From: Podaxis mareebaensis
Lineage: Eukaryota > Basidiomycota > Agaricomycetes > Agaricales > Agaricaceae
Assembly (NCBI GenBank): GCA_018524725.1
Contig: JAEUWP010000308.1
Location: 1 to 33,105, forward strand
Direction: 5' to 3'
Length of the DNA: 33,105 nucleotides
Part shown: positions 11,601-22,222 of the stretch, one piece after another
How positions within the stretch are numbered: the stretch's first letter is position 1
How the letters are laid out: each line of letters begins with the position of its first letter
Translations under genes and position numbers: made by a program
Notes under the pieces: generated by a model
Seen by the model: only the letters and a program-made list of their open reading frames with translations
Database searches by the model: none
Told to the model about the DNA's origin: nothing

Positions 11601-12443
11601 GATACAGCCCATATGGTAGACGAAGGCGGTGAAGGCACAGATTCGTAAGTCTATATCGGCCTCCTACAACGCTCACGGCAATCCATATCGTTCATTTTTG
11701 CTCAAGATATCATCTCATGATGTTATTCGGAGGTGGCGAATTCCTCATGGAAGCCATGGATATCTCCGCTATTCGCGAAGATGTACCAGAGTTTGATGCA
11801 GCTTGGTTAGACTTCTGTCGGCTATTCAATGCATCTAACGCGGAGTGGGTATATGCCAGTTTTTCCGACCTGACATTGATGCTTACACACGGTCATTTAG
11901 TAAAATCGCGAGATACGGGAAGGCGTTCTCGAGCGGTGGATTCCAGCAGGTATGATCGTCATTCCCGTACACTGTGACACGCATTCATCACAAGTTGACA
12001 GCTCTATGCCAAGCTCCAAGCTTACGCTGGCCAACGACTGAACCAACCGGCACTCCAGCAGGCGGCATGGAACTTCTTGAACACAAACACTACCGGCGTA
12101 TATCCACCCGCTGTTTCAGTCGGTGGATCCGACGTGCTGAACCCCATTGTTGAGGTGAAACTTCAGCATGTGGTGTTATCGTATCCAACTGACCAGGGCA
12201 CTGTTTATCAAGATCGAAAACTTGGCTACAAACGATGCTGCTCACCGATCCCTCTCCGAATATGCAGTGCTCGCGATCGCACCCGACCTTGGGCCAAATA
12301 ACCTAGCAGAGGGCGAAGGAGACGAGGACACAGTGACCTTGGTGATTTCTGGTTCCAGGGTGTTGGTCTCTTCGGAGAAGTTCAATGAACGGAGTGAGCG
12401 GGAATCGAGTTGGAAAACGTGGAAGAAATTCTTTTGCCTGTAA
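8625..12443 (+). CDS. Exo-rhamnogalacturonan lyase, PL26 (PcRGLX/YetA-like)
   Basis: Predicted lyase that releases unsaturated disaccharides from the rhamnogalacturonan I backbone of pectin. Nineteen exons: 8625-8803, 8855-9021, 9082-9308, 9356-9632, 9692-9837, 9890-10064, 10120-10208, 10245-10310, 10360-10494, 10547-10693, 10744-10867, 10930-11151, 11203-11381, 11445-11483, 11535-11644, 11707-11844, 11901-11949, 12002-12154 and 12213-12443. They join without a stop into 950 residues, close to the family's usual length. Family landmarks: HWLDGSPPSFTPSGTSFGIPW near the N terminus, YWPDGSLKWSGHA, VWGEPIR, DFWQGAPR, then the alpha/alpha-barrel signatures EWRYDIGGFAWDNGELG, WLWFSFLRTGRADIFR and RHNVSHWGDGAKE (623-635). 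Odd points: no signal peptide before the first domain (an in-frame TGA at 8595 limits extension), one 36-nt intron (10209-10244), and a less certain junction at 11844/11901. Pectin breakdown would fit the nearby cellulase. Confidence 0.88.
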
Positions 12444-13971
12444 GAATATGAACAAACTCGGAGATAGTGATTGCATCGAGAGAGTAAAGTTGGCGCTTTC
12501 GCCCGTTATATTTTAAATATCATATATGCCGTTCCCTGTCTGAACGATGTCGTAGGCCGTCTCCCACTCCTTGTGAATCGCTACAGCCTCAACCCAGGCT
12601 GATTCCCCAGAGCGATTGCTCTCACGCAACTGTTAACTAACACTGGGGTGTTTTCATCCCTAAGGGAAATGATATGAGACGGAAAAGCACCTGAGGAACC
12701 AGACGTCTACTTCGGGCCTGTCGTGCTTGCACGACACAGAATGGATGCCAGCTCTTCAACTGCGTTGAGAGGATACGCACAGGCAGGGGTCGATCCACAC
12801 TTCGCAGAAACCTTGACAGAGCCAGAACATCTTCAATGCGCAGAGTCCGGGTATGGGAACACTCAATAGACTTCACGCATCACGATTCTACATTTCAATA
12901 CTGGTCTTGATCTGCCAAGACATGGTTCTGTGGACCGCTCCAACAGACCAGTACATGCGCAGCTCTATGTGCTGCACCACTAGATAAGAACATGGCAACC
13001 TCGAGCTTCTTCCTCTTTATCCGACGAGCGAACAACTAAGGATGACTGGTCATGCGCATCCATTATGGTCAGCAGACCAGCAACGACGGTGTGAATAGAT
13101 TTCCTGCTGGAAATTTATTGGAAAATACTGCCGCAATCTCTGTCGTCTGAGATCAGGACTTCTGGCGGATGATCAGCACGCCTGGATGCATCGTCCTAGT
13201 AGTATAGCCCCAAAGGATGGACAAAGCAGTCATGTGTTCTCGGCAGATATCGAAGTCAACTTATTACTATTCAATTCTCGGGGCTGGCCATCTCGATGTC
13301 CACACGATCTGTGACAACATTTTCCGAGCATCAACTTCAGGGCTCCTTTTAGGAGGCGGCTACATGGGATGCCTATTTTTAGATTTGGGGTAAATTTAGG
13401 GTGGGGCATCGCGAAGGAGAAAACTAAACTATAGGAGAGACTGCTAATAATACCCGAGGGCATTTAAACTCAATCAAGGACGGCGTCTGGATGTCTGAAA
13501 TGTTTCAAGTTTCACGAACGTCGATTTGTTTAACGCGAGTGTGTGGTATGTTGTAGGAACATACGATCACATGTTCATTCACACACCTTTGATGGCATCA
13601 AATCCCTTCAATTTCCCGTCTCGGCGAAACTCCCCATCGTTCCTTCCTCCTGCTTTTCTGGTCGGCAATATCAAATTCGCTACCATGGACTTACGGCCAC
13701 AATCGCACCGCGTAACGCTTACGACTCAATCGTTTTGTATTCATTTGGCGAAAATTCCCCCTCCCTGTGTCATACGCCGACCAGTTGTGACCGCATTGTC
13801 CCAATCAGCTGGTAACAACTTTTTTTCGCGAGTGCAACTTAACCTTCTCGATCCGAGGAGTCTCCTGTCCTCTGTAATTTCGCCAATGCCAACCATGTAT
13901 GCCAGTGTAATCCGTACGCCTACCACTACCCACAAAAGCCGGTAATTCTCCGTATAAGTCTGGCGCGAGGG
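12444..13971. other. Intergenic region and distal promoter of the GH7 gene
   Basis: About 1.5 kb without a recognisable gene; only short unsupported frames (for example 12637-12876 minus and 13526-13945 plus). GTGGGG at 13401-13406 fits the SYGGRG consensus of the carbon-catabolite repressor Cre1, about 650 bp before the GH7 start. A single such hexamer is weak evidence. Confidence 0.35.
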
Positions 13972-13977
13972 TATAAA
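13972..13977 (+). promoter_or_regulatory. TATA box of the GH7 gene
   Basis: TATAAA lies 73-78 bp before the ATG at 14050, in the usual position for a strongly expressed fungal secreted enzyme. Confidence 0.65.
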
Positions 13978-14049
13978 GCCTGGCCTACGAAAACCAGGAT
14001 CTGTATCAGTTCGACTGACACACACATCCAGTAACTTGGACTCTTCAAA

Positions 14050-15702
14050 ATGTTCCCCCGGGTCGCTCTCCTCGCCCTTTCTTTCGCCGCTGTTGCTTTT
14101 GGTCAACAGGCTGGTACTTCCACCGCTGAAACCCACCCTTCTCTTCCCTGGCAGAAGTGCACCAAGTCTGGCGGCTGCACGACTGTATCCTCCGGAAAGA
14201 TTACTCTCGATGCCAACTGGCGTTGGCTCCATACCACCAGCGGTTACACTAACTGCTATACCGGCAATGAATGGGACACTAGCCTTTGCCCCGATGGCAA
14301 GACTTGTGCTGCTAACTGTGCCCTTGACGGTGCTGACTACTCTGGTACCTACGGTATCACCACCAGCGGCAACGCCCTCACTCTCAAATTCGTCACCCAG
14401 AGCACACAGAAAAACATCGGTTCTCGTGTCTACCTTATGCAAGACGACACGCACTACCAGATGTTCAAGCCCCTCAACCAGGAGTTCACTTTCGATGTTG
14501 ACGTCTCCAACCTTCCTTGCGGTCTTAACGGCGCGCTCTACTTCTCCGAGATGGAGGCTGATGGTGGCATGGCTGCCAACGCTGGCAACAAGGCTGGTGC
14601 TAAGTACGGTACCGGCTACTGCGACTCTCAGTGCCCTCGTGACATCAAGTTCATCAATGGCGAGGTGAGATTTTGATCCTTTAAAGTACTCAGCAAGTTG
14701 ATTCAAGATGCCTTTCTTAGGCTAATGTCGAAGGCTGGAGTGGTTCCCCTAACGATGCCAACGCTGGAACCGGCAATTGGGGTGCCTGCTGTAACGAGAT
14801 GGATATCTGGGAGGCTAACTCCATCTCCGCTGCTTACACTCCTCACCCCTGTACGAAGAGTGGTCTCTACCGCTGCTCTGGCACCGAGTGCGGTATCAAC
14901 GACCGCTACGGCACTGTTTGCGATCCCGATGGTTGTGACTTCAACTCCTTCCGTATGGGTGACAAGAGCTTCTACGGAAAGGGCTTGACTGTCGACACCA
15001 GCCGCAAGTTCACCGTTGTCACCCAGTTCATCACCGATAACGGCTCTTCCTCCGGCACCCTCAGCGAGATCCGCCGCCTCTACGTTCAGGATGGCAAGGT
15101 CATCCAGAACTCCAAGGTCAATGTCGCCGGCATGGACGCCTACGACTCCATTACCGCCGGTTTCTGTGATGCCCAGAAGGCGGCCTTTGGCGACACCAAG
15201 AGCTTCCAGAACCATGGTGGCATGGCCGGGATGAGCGCCTCCTTGGCTCGTGGTATGGTCCTCGTCCTCTCTGTCTGGGACGACCACGCTGCCAACATGC
15301 TTTGGCTCGACTCTAACTACCCCACTGACGCTGACGCAAGTAAGCCTGGTATCGCTCGTGGTACCTGCCCCACCACTTCTGGCGTCCCCTCAGACGTCGA
15401 GAGTTCCGCTGCCAACTCCTCCGTCACCTTCTCCAATATCAGGTTCGGCGACATCGACTCGACTTACACCGGTTCTGGTAGCACTGGTACAGTTAGTCCC
15501 CCTACTGGTACCACCACCAGTTCCACTGCTGTTCAGACCAAGTGGGGTCAATGGTGAGTTGGCGAATCCTCGGCTGTTCCATTCTATGAGGCTTATCGAC
15601 CTTTTCTTTTTTAGCGGTGGCCAAGGCTGGACTGGCCCTACTCAGTGTGTTGCGGGAAGCACTTGCCAGGTCATCAACAACTGGTACAGTCAATGTGTGT
15701 AG
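14050..15702 (+). CDS. GH7 cellobiohydrolase I with C-terminal CBM1
   Basis: Secreted reducing-end exo-cellulase releasing cellobiose from crystalline cellulose. Exons 14050-14664, 14721-15553 and 15615-15702 give 511 residues, typical of CBM-bearing CBHI. A signal peptide ([18 protein letters not shown]) precedes mature QQAGT. The GH7 domain is complete, with Cys-rich motifs such as [16 protein letters not shown] and the catalytic signature NEMDIWEAN. In it Glu231 should be the nucleophile, Asp233 the helper and Glu236 the acid/base. A Ser/Thr/Gly/Pro linker (about residues 452-475) leads to a 36-residue CBM1 with four Cys and aromatic face residues ([17 protein letters not shown]). The second intron falls inside CBM1, within its first Cys codon. 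Codon use is strongly biased to C/G at third positions, unlike the neighbours, which fits high expression on cellulose. Likely regulated by carbon source, but no inducer site is certain. Confidence 0.97.
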
Positions 15703-16242
15703 ATTACCATGCAGTACCATCTGCCCGATGTAAAACAAGATGTCACGTTGTATACAATATCTATCTAGGCCCTCCTGTATTTGTGAATTACTGTTCTGTT
15801 GTTGACTTGCGAGCGAGAGTTTCCTGGATAAGGCCTTAAATCTATCTTGTCTAATCCTCGTACGTGGTATCTGTAAACTGCAGCATTGGAGAGCTTGTAT
15901 GACGAAGTATGGCCAATAGATCTGACCCTACAAAGGCGTGAAGGTATGTCCGGCAGGAGCTATAGTCCTTTTATACAATTGATTGATGTTAGAGAACCGT
16001 AAGAAGGAGAGGGAGTATGGGAATCGCCAAAGTATTTGGCGCCAATACGAGCGCAGGACGTTCATGTGAGAGGAATCTACTCCGAAAAAGGTGAGGCGAA
16101 ACTTCGAATAGTATGATTACATAATTCATCATGCATCAACCATGCTCGTGATGGCCAGAATACTGTTAACGACGACGACACTGTGCACGACGTTGAGGTC
16201 ACCCAGGGCGACGACCAGCATCTAACAACCAAAATTACTCTG
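15703..16242. other. Intergenic: GH7 3' end and MOB promoter
   Basis: 540 bp between two genes on the plus strand. No coding frame, RNA gene or clear TATA box is visible. Confidence 0.5.
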
Positions 16243-18099
16243 ATGGCGACGGAAACGCAAACGCATCCAGTTATTCAGCGACCTCTGCGCGGTTCACGGA
16301 TATCCACGTTCTACCCAGTCAAGTCGTTACCAGCCCTTTCGTCTCTAGACAGCGCCTTTCAACTTCAGGAATACATCTCGCTCTTGATTAGACTCGACGT
16401 ACACGACGTAGAGACCATTACATCTCTGCCAGGTGCGAATAAGGACGCGAAAGGGAAGGAGTCGAAGGAGGGTGGTGACAAAGAGGCCAAGAGTGGTGGT
16501 GAGGAAAGCAAGGACGATGAGGCCGAGAAGGAGAAAGAGGAGAAGGAGGTCATTGTTGATGAGGCCTGCTGGATATATGAGCAACTGAGGTGCGTCGCTT
16601 CTTTGTGGCTTATACACGTTATGTTAAATCCTCTGTGGCAGACGATTAGCACAAGACCTCACTCATCCACTTATTACCACCCTACAACAAGAATGCTCGC
16701 GCACTACGTGTCCTGAAATGAAAGCTGGCGAATGGCTATACCTGTGCGTTGCCCACGGCAACGAAGGTTCCATGGAGGTGAGTACTATATGCATCGGTAT
16801 GATACCTCTACTCAAAGGACCTCATGTACACCAGCAATGTTGTGCCATAGACTACATTTTACATACACTAGACAGCGCAACGGCGCTCCTGAACTCTCCA
16901 CGGGCCTTCCCTTCACGGTAGGCAACCCCTCCCTCGCCACAATTCTGCTTCTAATTTCTTTTCATAGACTTCAAATCCCTGTATCATCTCACCGTCATTT
17001 CTCCTCTCTTGCACGCCGTCTCGGACGCATATTCGCTCACGCATACTTCCATCACCGCGAAGCTTTTGAGCAAGCTGAAGCCGAATCGTCACTCTACGCG
17101 CGTTTCCTGGCTTTAACGAGTAAATTCGATCTCGTACCCAGCGAATTCCTGGTTATACCCACAACCCCGGATGATGACGATGATGACGAACACAGCAGGG
17201 ATTCCGGTTTTGGTCTGAAGGAGGTGAAACTGGGTACTTCGTACGACCCACGGCGCGGACTGGGTCACTTACTGCAACAACACCAACTCCCCAGTTCGTT
17301 CCAGGATGATTTCCCTGATGTACCGAGAACGAGACGTGTACCCCACCAGCAGCAGCAGCAGCAACAGCAACCACCTCACGACATCCAGACCCAGGTGCAG
17401 CCTGGACCTAGCGGTATGGAGAGTCCGAAGAAGTTGGGGAGGAATAGGACGCATACCATGGTGCTTAGCGAAGCGGCTGGTGTGGTTGATGACCTCGCGA
17501 GAGCGAGTGCTGCTGCAAAGGCTGAGGAGGAAAAGCAGAAGCAAGAGCAGGAGGAACAAGAGGCTAAGGAGAGGGAGAGGCAAGCTAGGGAGAGGGAACA
17601 GATTGAGGCTGAAGCAGAGGCAAGGGAAAACGCGAAGGCTGAGGCGGAGAAAGCTGAGCAGATTGCTAAGGAGGAGGCTGAACGAGTCTCTACTCAGGAC
17701 GGCGATGAACCTGAAGCTGGGGTTGAAGCATCGGAAGATCGGCCTGCTGACGGAGGAAAAGCTGAGGAGGGTCACCCGGCAGATAACGCTGCAACTAAGA
17801 CCGACACAGATGCTTCAGCAGAGATAGCCACAATTGAGGAAATTGAGACGGCGGGAGAAGTGCATGACAATCATAAGGAGGCCGTTTCTACTACCAACAA
17901 TGATCAGCCTGAAGAGGAAAAGGCGGAGAGTAAGGTGTTGGGTGAGGAGTCGCGAAGCGGGGAAGGCGAGGAAAGTAAAGGTGAAGAAGAAACAAAAGAA
18001 GCTGCAGAGGCCGTACCGAGTGGAGAAGGTGCCGAGCAGCAGGAAGGAGTGGAGGAAAAGAGGGTAGAAACAGCGAGCGAAGCGGGCGAGGCGACGTAA
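16243..18099 (+). CDS. MOB kinase-activator / phocein family protein with long acidic coiled tail
   Basis: Mob1/phocein-fold scaffold that binds NDR/LATS-type kinases or STRIPAK components. Exons 16243-16589, 16642-16777, 16835-16917 and 16968-18099 join in frame to 565 residues. The MOB core runs from about residue 20 to 235. Zinc ligands are visible: Cys134 and Cys139 in QECSRTTCPEM, His213 and His218 in IFAHAYFHH. Other landmarks are EACWIYEQLR, MKAGEWLYLCVAHG, CAIDYILHTLDSA and FLALTSKFDLVP. Two features stand out. A Lys/Glu-rich insertion (about residues 67-103) sits inside the N-terminal half, and a C-terminal extension of over 300 residues contains eight Gln, then almost pure Glu/Ala/Lys/Arg repeats predicted to form a charged helix. 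Typical MOB proteins have about 210-230 residues. The CATAIDYILHTLD-type core is closer to the phocein/MOB4 branch than to Mob1, judged from memory only. Confidence 0.9.
17347..17370 (+). repeat. CAG/CAA codon repeat (8 Gln) in the MOB gene
   Basis: Eight consecutive Gln codons, six CAG and two CAA, in frame in exon 4. The interrupted triplet array is likely to vary in length between strains. Confidence 0.9.
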
Positions 18100-18804
18100 A
18101 TCTCTGATCGGTCTCCCTTTTTGGTTTTCTTGATTTTTGGTCTGCTTTGAGTTGTGTCATAATCGTCTTTGTTCAGTTCAGCCGTGACAGTGAACTGTTT
18201 TGGGGAAGTGGGAATGGCAATGCGAGCATGTCGATGTCTATCTAATGTCAGGCTTTGACCTGGTGGATATATGGGTATGTTCAGAGCTGGTCAAAAGTCC
18301 GCAGTGTCGCCGGGAGAGGGAGGATACTGAAATCCAGCGTTGCACCCAAGTAATGAGTGATATCAGTTATTTGTAAATCTAAGTCCGCCATACGAGTTCC
18401 TCTAGAAAGTCTGGATATGCGAAACAAAACGAATACGTTCTCGTGCACACGAGAGGACTAAGGGGAGTTCAGAGAGGGAGATTAGGCGAATATATACGAC
18501 GTTACATTTATATATAAACATGGGCGAGTTGCATACAGAATAAGATGAGTCAAGGTCAAGCGTCATGGTTGCAGGTGTGAGTGGTAGGGCGACAGATGCC
18601 AACCCCCAAAGCCGGTAGCTGTCCGGTCCTCTGATTAATTTCGGGGCGCAGAACTAAGACAAGGCTATTTGTTGACAAGGACTCTATGCCCGCAACACAT
18701 CCCGGAATGTTTTCTTTGTTCAGCCCACCAAGAGCTTCAGGTTTGGTGATATCCCTACATCAATCATCATTGGTAACAACATGTGGTATAACATACACAT
18801 AGGC
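18100..18804. other. Convergent 3' region between MOB and GT61 genes
   Basis: 705 bp between two genes that end towards each other. No gene, RNA or repeat was recognised. Confidence 0.5.
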
Positions 18805-21499
18805 TCATCCTCCTGTCTTCTCTGTATCATCGCCTTCAATGCCCAGAAGCCGCTCCTTGATTTTTTGTGCAACTGCAGGGCCGTGCACGTATATCTTTGC
18901 TGTGGTGTATCGTGAGTGGTACAGTCTGGCTGACAGAAAGGGCTGAACCCACATCCATGAAATCCGTCCGGATATTCCACGCCCTGCATGCTGTAAGACA
19001 TCAATATCCTTGCCTAGTAAACCAAGCCACGTACATTATGATATATACCTTTCGCATACGTAATTAACGTATCATTCCACACAATATAATGCTATGGCCT
19101 CTTTGTACAAACATTATATCCAAACCAACCTTGAGACGCACCTTATGTCCCACATTCCTTGCTAGCATTTCGTAATCAAAATTATACGCTAGGAGTTCAT
19201 GTCAGTTTATATTTAAGAAAGATTGCGATGAAGAGACGCACAGCCGGGATATACAATCTCAATAACAGTCGATCGTTCCGAAGGCGGCATCCATAGTTGA
19301 TGCTGCCAAATATATATATATATCACAGTTTAGTGGGATTGTAAGGGACCGGCAGGTACCAGAGACGAACGGGATAGAACGATGGTAGGAATAGAAGTGG
19401 AATGTCCAGTTGGATAACTCAGAATTGGAGCTCAATGCTTGGCGCGGGCTCAATTGAGGGTGTTGCAAAGAAATTAGATGCCAAGAAGCAAACTCGATGC
19501 TCGACCAAGAAAGGAGTGGAGGCAAGGGACGGAGCAGAGCACTCACTCACCGTTAGCCCGTTACCATGCACACCAACTATGATCTATAACATCATCAAGT
19601 CAGTGGTGAGTATAAGTCGATGCACCTATTCCGAAAGAACCGAAAGTCGAAACTCCAAGAGGGAATGCGCGCGCCAATGTAACAAAGGGAGTCAGCCATG
19701 AATCACCGCCGAAACGCCATAAGACACACGCGTTACGGTGAGACGCTCTCAGTTAAGCCTAGCCTGAGCTTATCGCAAAGTTCATCTGAGCAAACAGGCT
19801 CTGTGGTTTTCGCCTCCGGAGGATTCCAATAACGAATCACCTCCTCGGGGAAAGTTGGCAAACGGTTGTGACGCCCCTCAACTGCAACTACTCCCGGAGC
19901 CCAGGCCTCCGAAACTCCAAAAAGAGCAAGAACAGACAAGGGGAAACTCACCGTGCTCCTAGCAACAAGCCTAACCTGCTCCATCAATGCCACTTTCTCC
20001 ATCCGAACAATCTGAACCTCACACACTCCTTCCTTTTGGAGCGCCCCGAGAGCCTCGAGCATGCTTCTATGGCTCTCCTCAGTCAGCCTGCGCCCCGTGC
20101 CCTGTCTATCAACATATGTCACAACTGGTTTCTCTGAGTGATCTGAAGGCGGAGAGACGACTGTGCGGTTGGCGAGCGAGGCAAATGTGGGGAGGTACCC
20201 GAGGAGATTGTGGGTTAGGGTCTTGCGGAGAGGAGACCAGAAACCTTCGTGTTCTGGAGAAGGGGAGGAGGGCTCGAATTCGGGAGCTTTGAGTTCTTGT
20301 GTGCCCGAGATCATTTTGTACCATCGCTGTCCCCAAGGACTGTCGTACAGTTATTCTGGTTCACGTAACCCGGTTTATGGGACGGGTGCTTACTGTCGGT
20401 GAGCGGCTTCGCGATTTGTGAGTAATGCACGTTCAAAGACGACTGTCCTATTGAGCCTGATGAGATCTAACCATTGGTCTCTTTCTTCTATTGCTGCTTG
20501 TGGGAATGCGGCGCGCATGAGGGGACCGACTACCCGTGCTTTGTCTCGCCATTTCCCGTCTGTAACAATCTGGTAATTGCACATCGGTGTGGGAGCGGTG
20601 GCACCAAGAAAGATCAATTACTCACCGGCAATAGAAATCGGGCTGGTCGTCTTAGTCTCTCGGGGTGGAATGTCCCATCTGGATCAAGTGCGACTCGAGA
20701 GTAGACACGCCAACCTCCAAGGATGATTTCTCCCCACCAATGATAATAGTGCTTGAGAAGACAAATAAGAGGGCTGATACAATGGATACGACAAGGAGTG
20801 TTGACTTACAGCAGTGAATTGTGGGACGTCATACAGAATCCAACTGAACTCGTCTATGCGAATCGCCGAATCACCCAGCAGCGGCACAAGTTCATCAGGA
20901 CTTATGAATTGAACATCCTATCCCTCACGCATCATGCTTCAGTTATCACAAAAACAGTGGTGAAGAGGGCTGAACCCCTATACCTCTGGATCTGGATCCT
21001 TCTCCACTTCTCCACTGCCACTCTTGAAGGGTTTCCATATGAAATCCCCTTTCTGTTTCAGGAACGCGCTCCGGTTACGTGTTACAATGTAGAATGTCCC
21101 ATTATGCATGACCAGGTTGTCAAGGACGGAAAATCCATGGATGGTGGCGCCATTTGGGACCGTCGTTTGCAAGGATGGTGTGAGTGGTATGGTGGAGAAC
21201 TCGGCCCCAGGCACAATATACACATTCTCGTCGTCTCCGCCTGGCTGCGCTGGCCCAGGTACAGATTTTGGTCTCTGTATCGTCACGAATTTGGGGGTAC
21301 GTAGTTCCGTGGGTAGCTCAACGCCAAGAAAGAGTAGACCCAGAAGGCTGAGCGTGAGCGCTGAAGCCAACGCGCCGAATAGGGTCAGGCGACGGAGGCC
21401 CATCGATGGCCCAAGCTTATGAGTAGTTTGGAATGGTTGAGCAGCTGTATTGCCGTCCTCGGTTGAATACAGTATTTTGGTACTTCGGTTCTGTCTCAT
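18805..21499 (-). CDS. GT61 (DUF563)-type glycosyltransferase, type II membrane protein
   Basis: Predicted Golgi glycosyltransferase (xylosyl- or arabinosyl-transferase superfamily; acceptor unknown). Eleven exons: 21499..20984, 20917..20810, 20751..20626, 20569..20394, 20339..19952, 19583..19551, 19302..19242, 19188..19142, 19091..19060, 18990..18953 and 18899..18805. They join to 539 residues with no stop. A short cytosolic tail is followed by one membrane anchor (about 38-59). Motifs: HYYHWWGE (209-216), QRWYKMISGT, VVTYVDRQG, VCEVQIVRMEKVALMEQV with ARST, then IIVGVHGNGLT (439-449, the family's GxHGxGLT loop, encoded by a 33-nt micro-exon). HQLWMPPSERSTVIEIVYPG, FDYEMLARNVGHKHYIVWND, YPDGFHG and VHGPAVAQKIKERL follow. 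Introns 5 (368 nt) and 6 (248 nt) are unusually long. If intron 5 were kept, the frame would stop 72 codons later, before the GVHGNGL loop. The last five exons rest on frame plus remembered motifs; junctions 19060/18990 and 18953/18899 are the least certain. Confidence 0.85.
19310..19323. repeat. Short (TA)n microsatellite in GT61 intron 6
   Basis: An uninterrupted AT/TA dinucleotide run directly next to the acceptor of the intron before exon 7. It might affect splicing; likely variable in length. Confidence 0.8.
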
Positions 21500-22222
21500 G
21501 TTGTAATCAATCGCCGCCCGTGCGCGTGATGAATGACTAACAACAGGTCATTGATGTCGTCCCCGCGAGGATATGTTTGACAGGGTTCTGATTCTGACCT
21601 AAGAAGGTATAGATAGCTATCCATTTGAATCAAATAGTGGCGTGATGTATCGGTGAAGAAACGCGCCTATGTCGAAATCTTTCAAGGAGCTCAAGACGTG
21701 GGAACAGAATGGTGGCTGGTAAAACTATCTTGGAAATCTGCATTGGATCCGAAGTCTTCACTTTGCTTAGGCTTCCCTCGGATGGAGTTAATAGTAAATG
21801 TGTGTTTTCCAAGGACTTTATCATGCAGTCTGATGCTATCTACGGACGCAAGGTCGCCGTCGAAAGATCAGCGCAAAAAGAGTCGCCACTGCATGATTTC
21901 AGATCCTCAGACACGTCGGTAAAGCGGAGACCATGTTTCCTTTTTTTTTTTACCTCAGTACATAACCAATCCCTGGATTCCGTCATTAAACTCGACTTGG
22001 GGTCCATATTGCATAAAGTTCCGTCAAAACCTTATGGTGATTCTGAAGATATCAATTCTCCACCCGCGGACATCTCATGACGAAACTTAGTGTCAGGAGC
22101 GTTAATGCGGGATTGGGGGCTAGTCAACGTGAGCGGGCAGGGTGGAAATGAGTACAGATACTTCAGGACGACTTTGACGTGCGCCTCTAGGACAAAACAA
22201 TTCGTAATGCGGGCGATGGCGG
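21500..22222. other. Region without a supported gene
   Basis: Between the GT61 start and the hypothetical minus-strand gene. A 123-codon plus-strand frame (21709-22080) and shorter frames on both strands exist, but none shows a domain or splice pattern I recognise. It should include the GT61 promoter. Confidence 0.4.

Noticed and set aside
13741..15287. Long minus-strand open frames (321 and 194 codons) opposite the GH7 gene
   Set aside because: They mirror the strongly codon-biased GH7 exons, where third-position C/G removes antisense stops, and show no domain or signal of their own.
17269..18160. Leu/Ser-rich minus-strand and Arg-rich plus-strand frames over the MOB tail
   Set aside because: They are shadows of the GAG/AAG-rich repeats encoding the Glu/Lys tail in the real frame.
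18720..19004. Separate small minus-strand gene
   Set aside because: Its start (QGVEYPDGFHG) is the penultimate GT61 exon and the rest is intron read-through; the last GT61 exon is in another frame.
19733..19951. Treating the GT61 protein as ending at 19733
   Set aside because: That frame lacks the GVHGNGL loop and C-terminal motifs, which are found downstream behind canonical splice sites in consistent phase.
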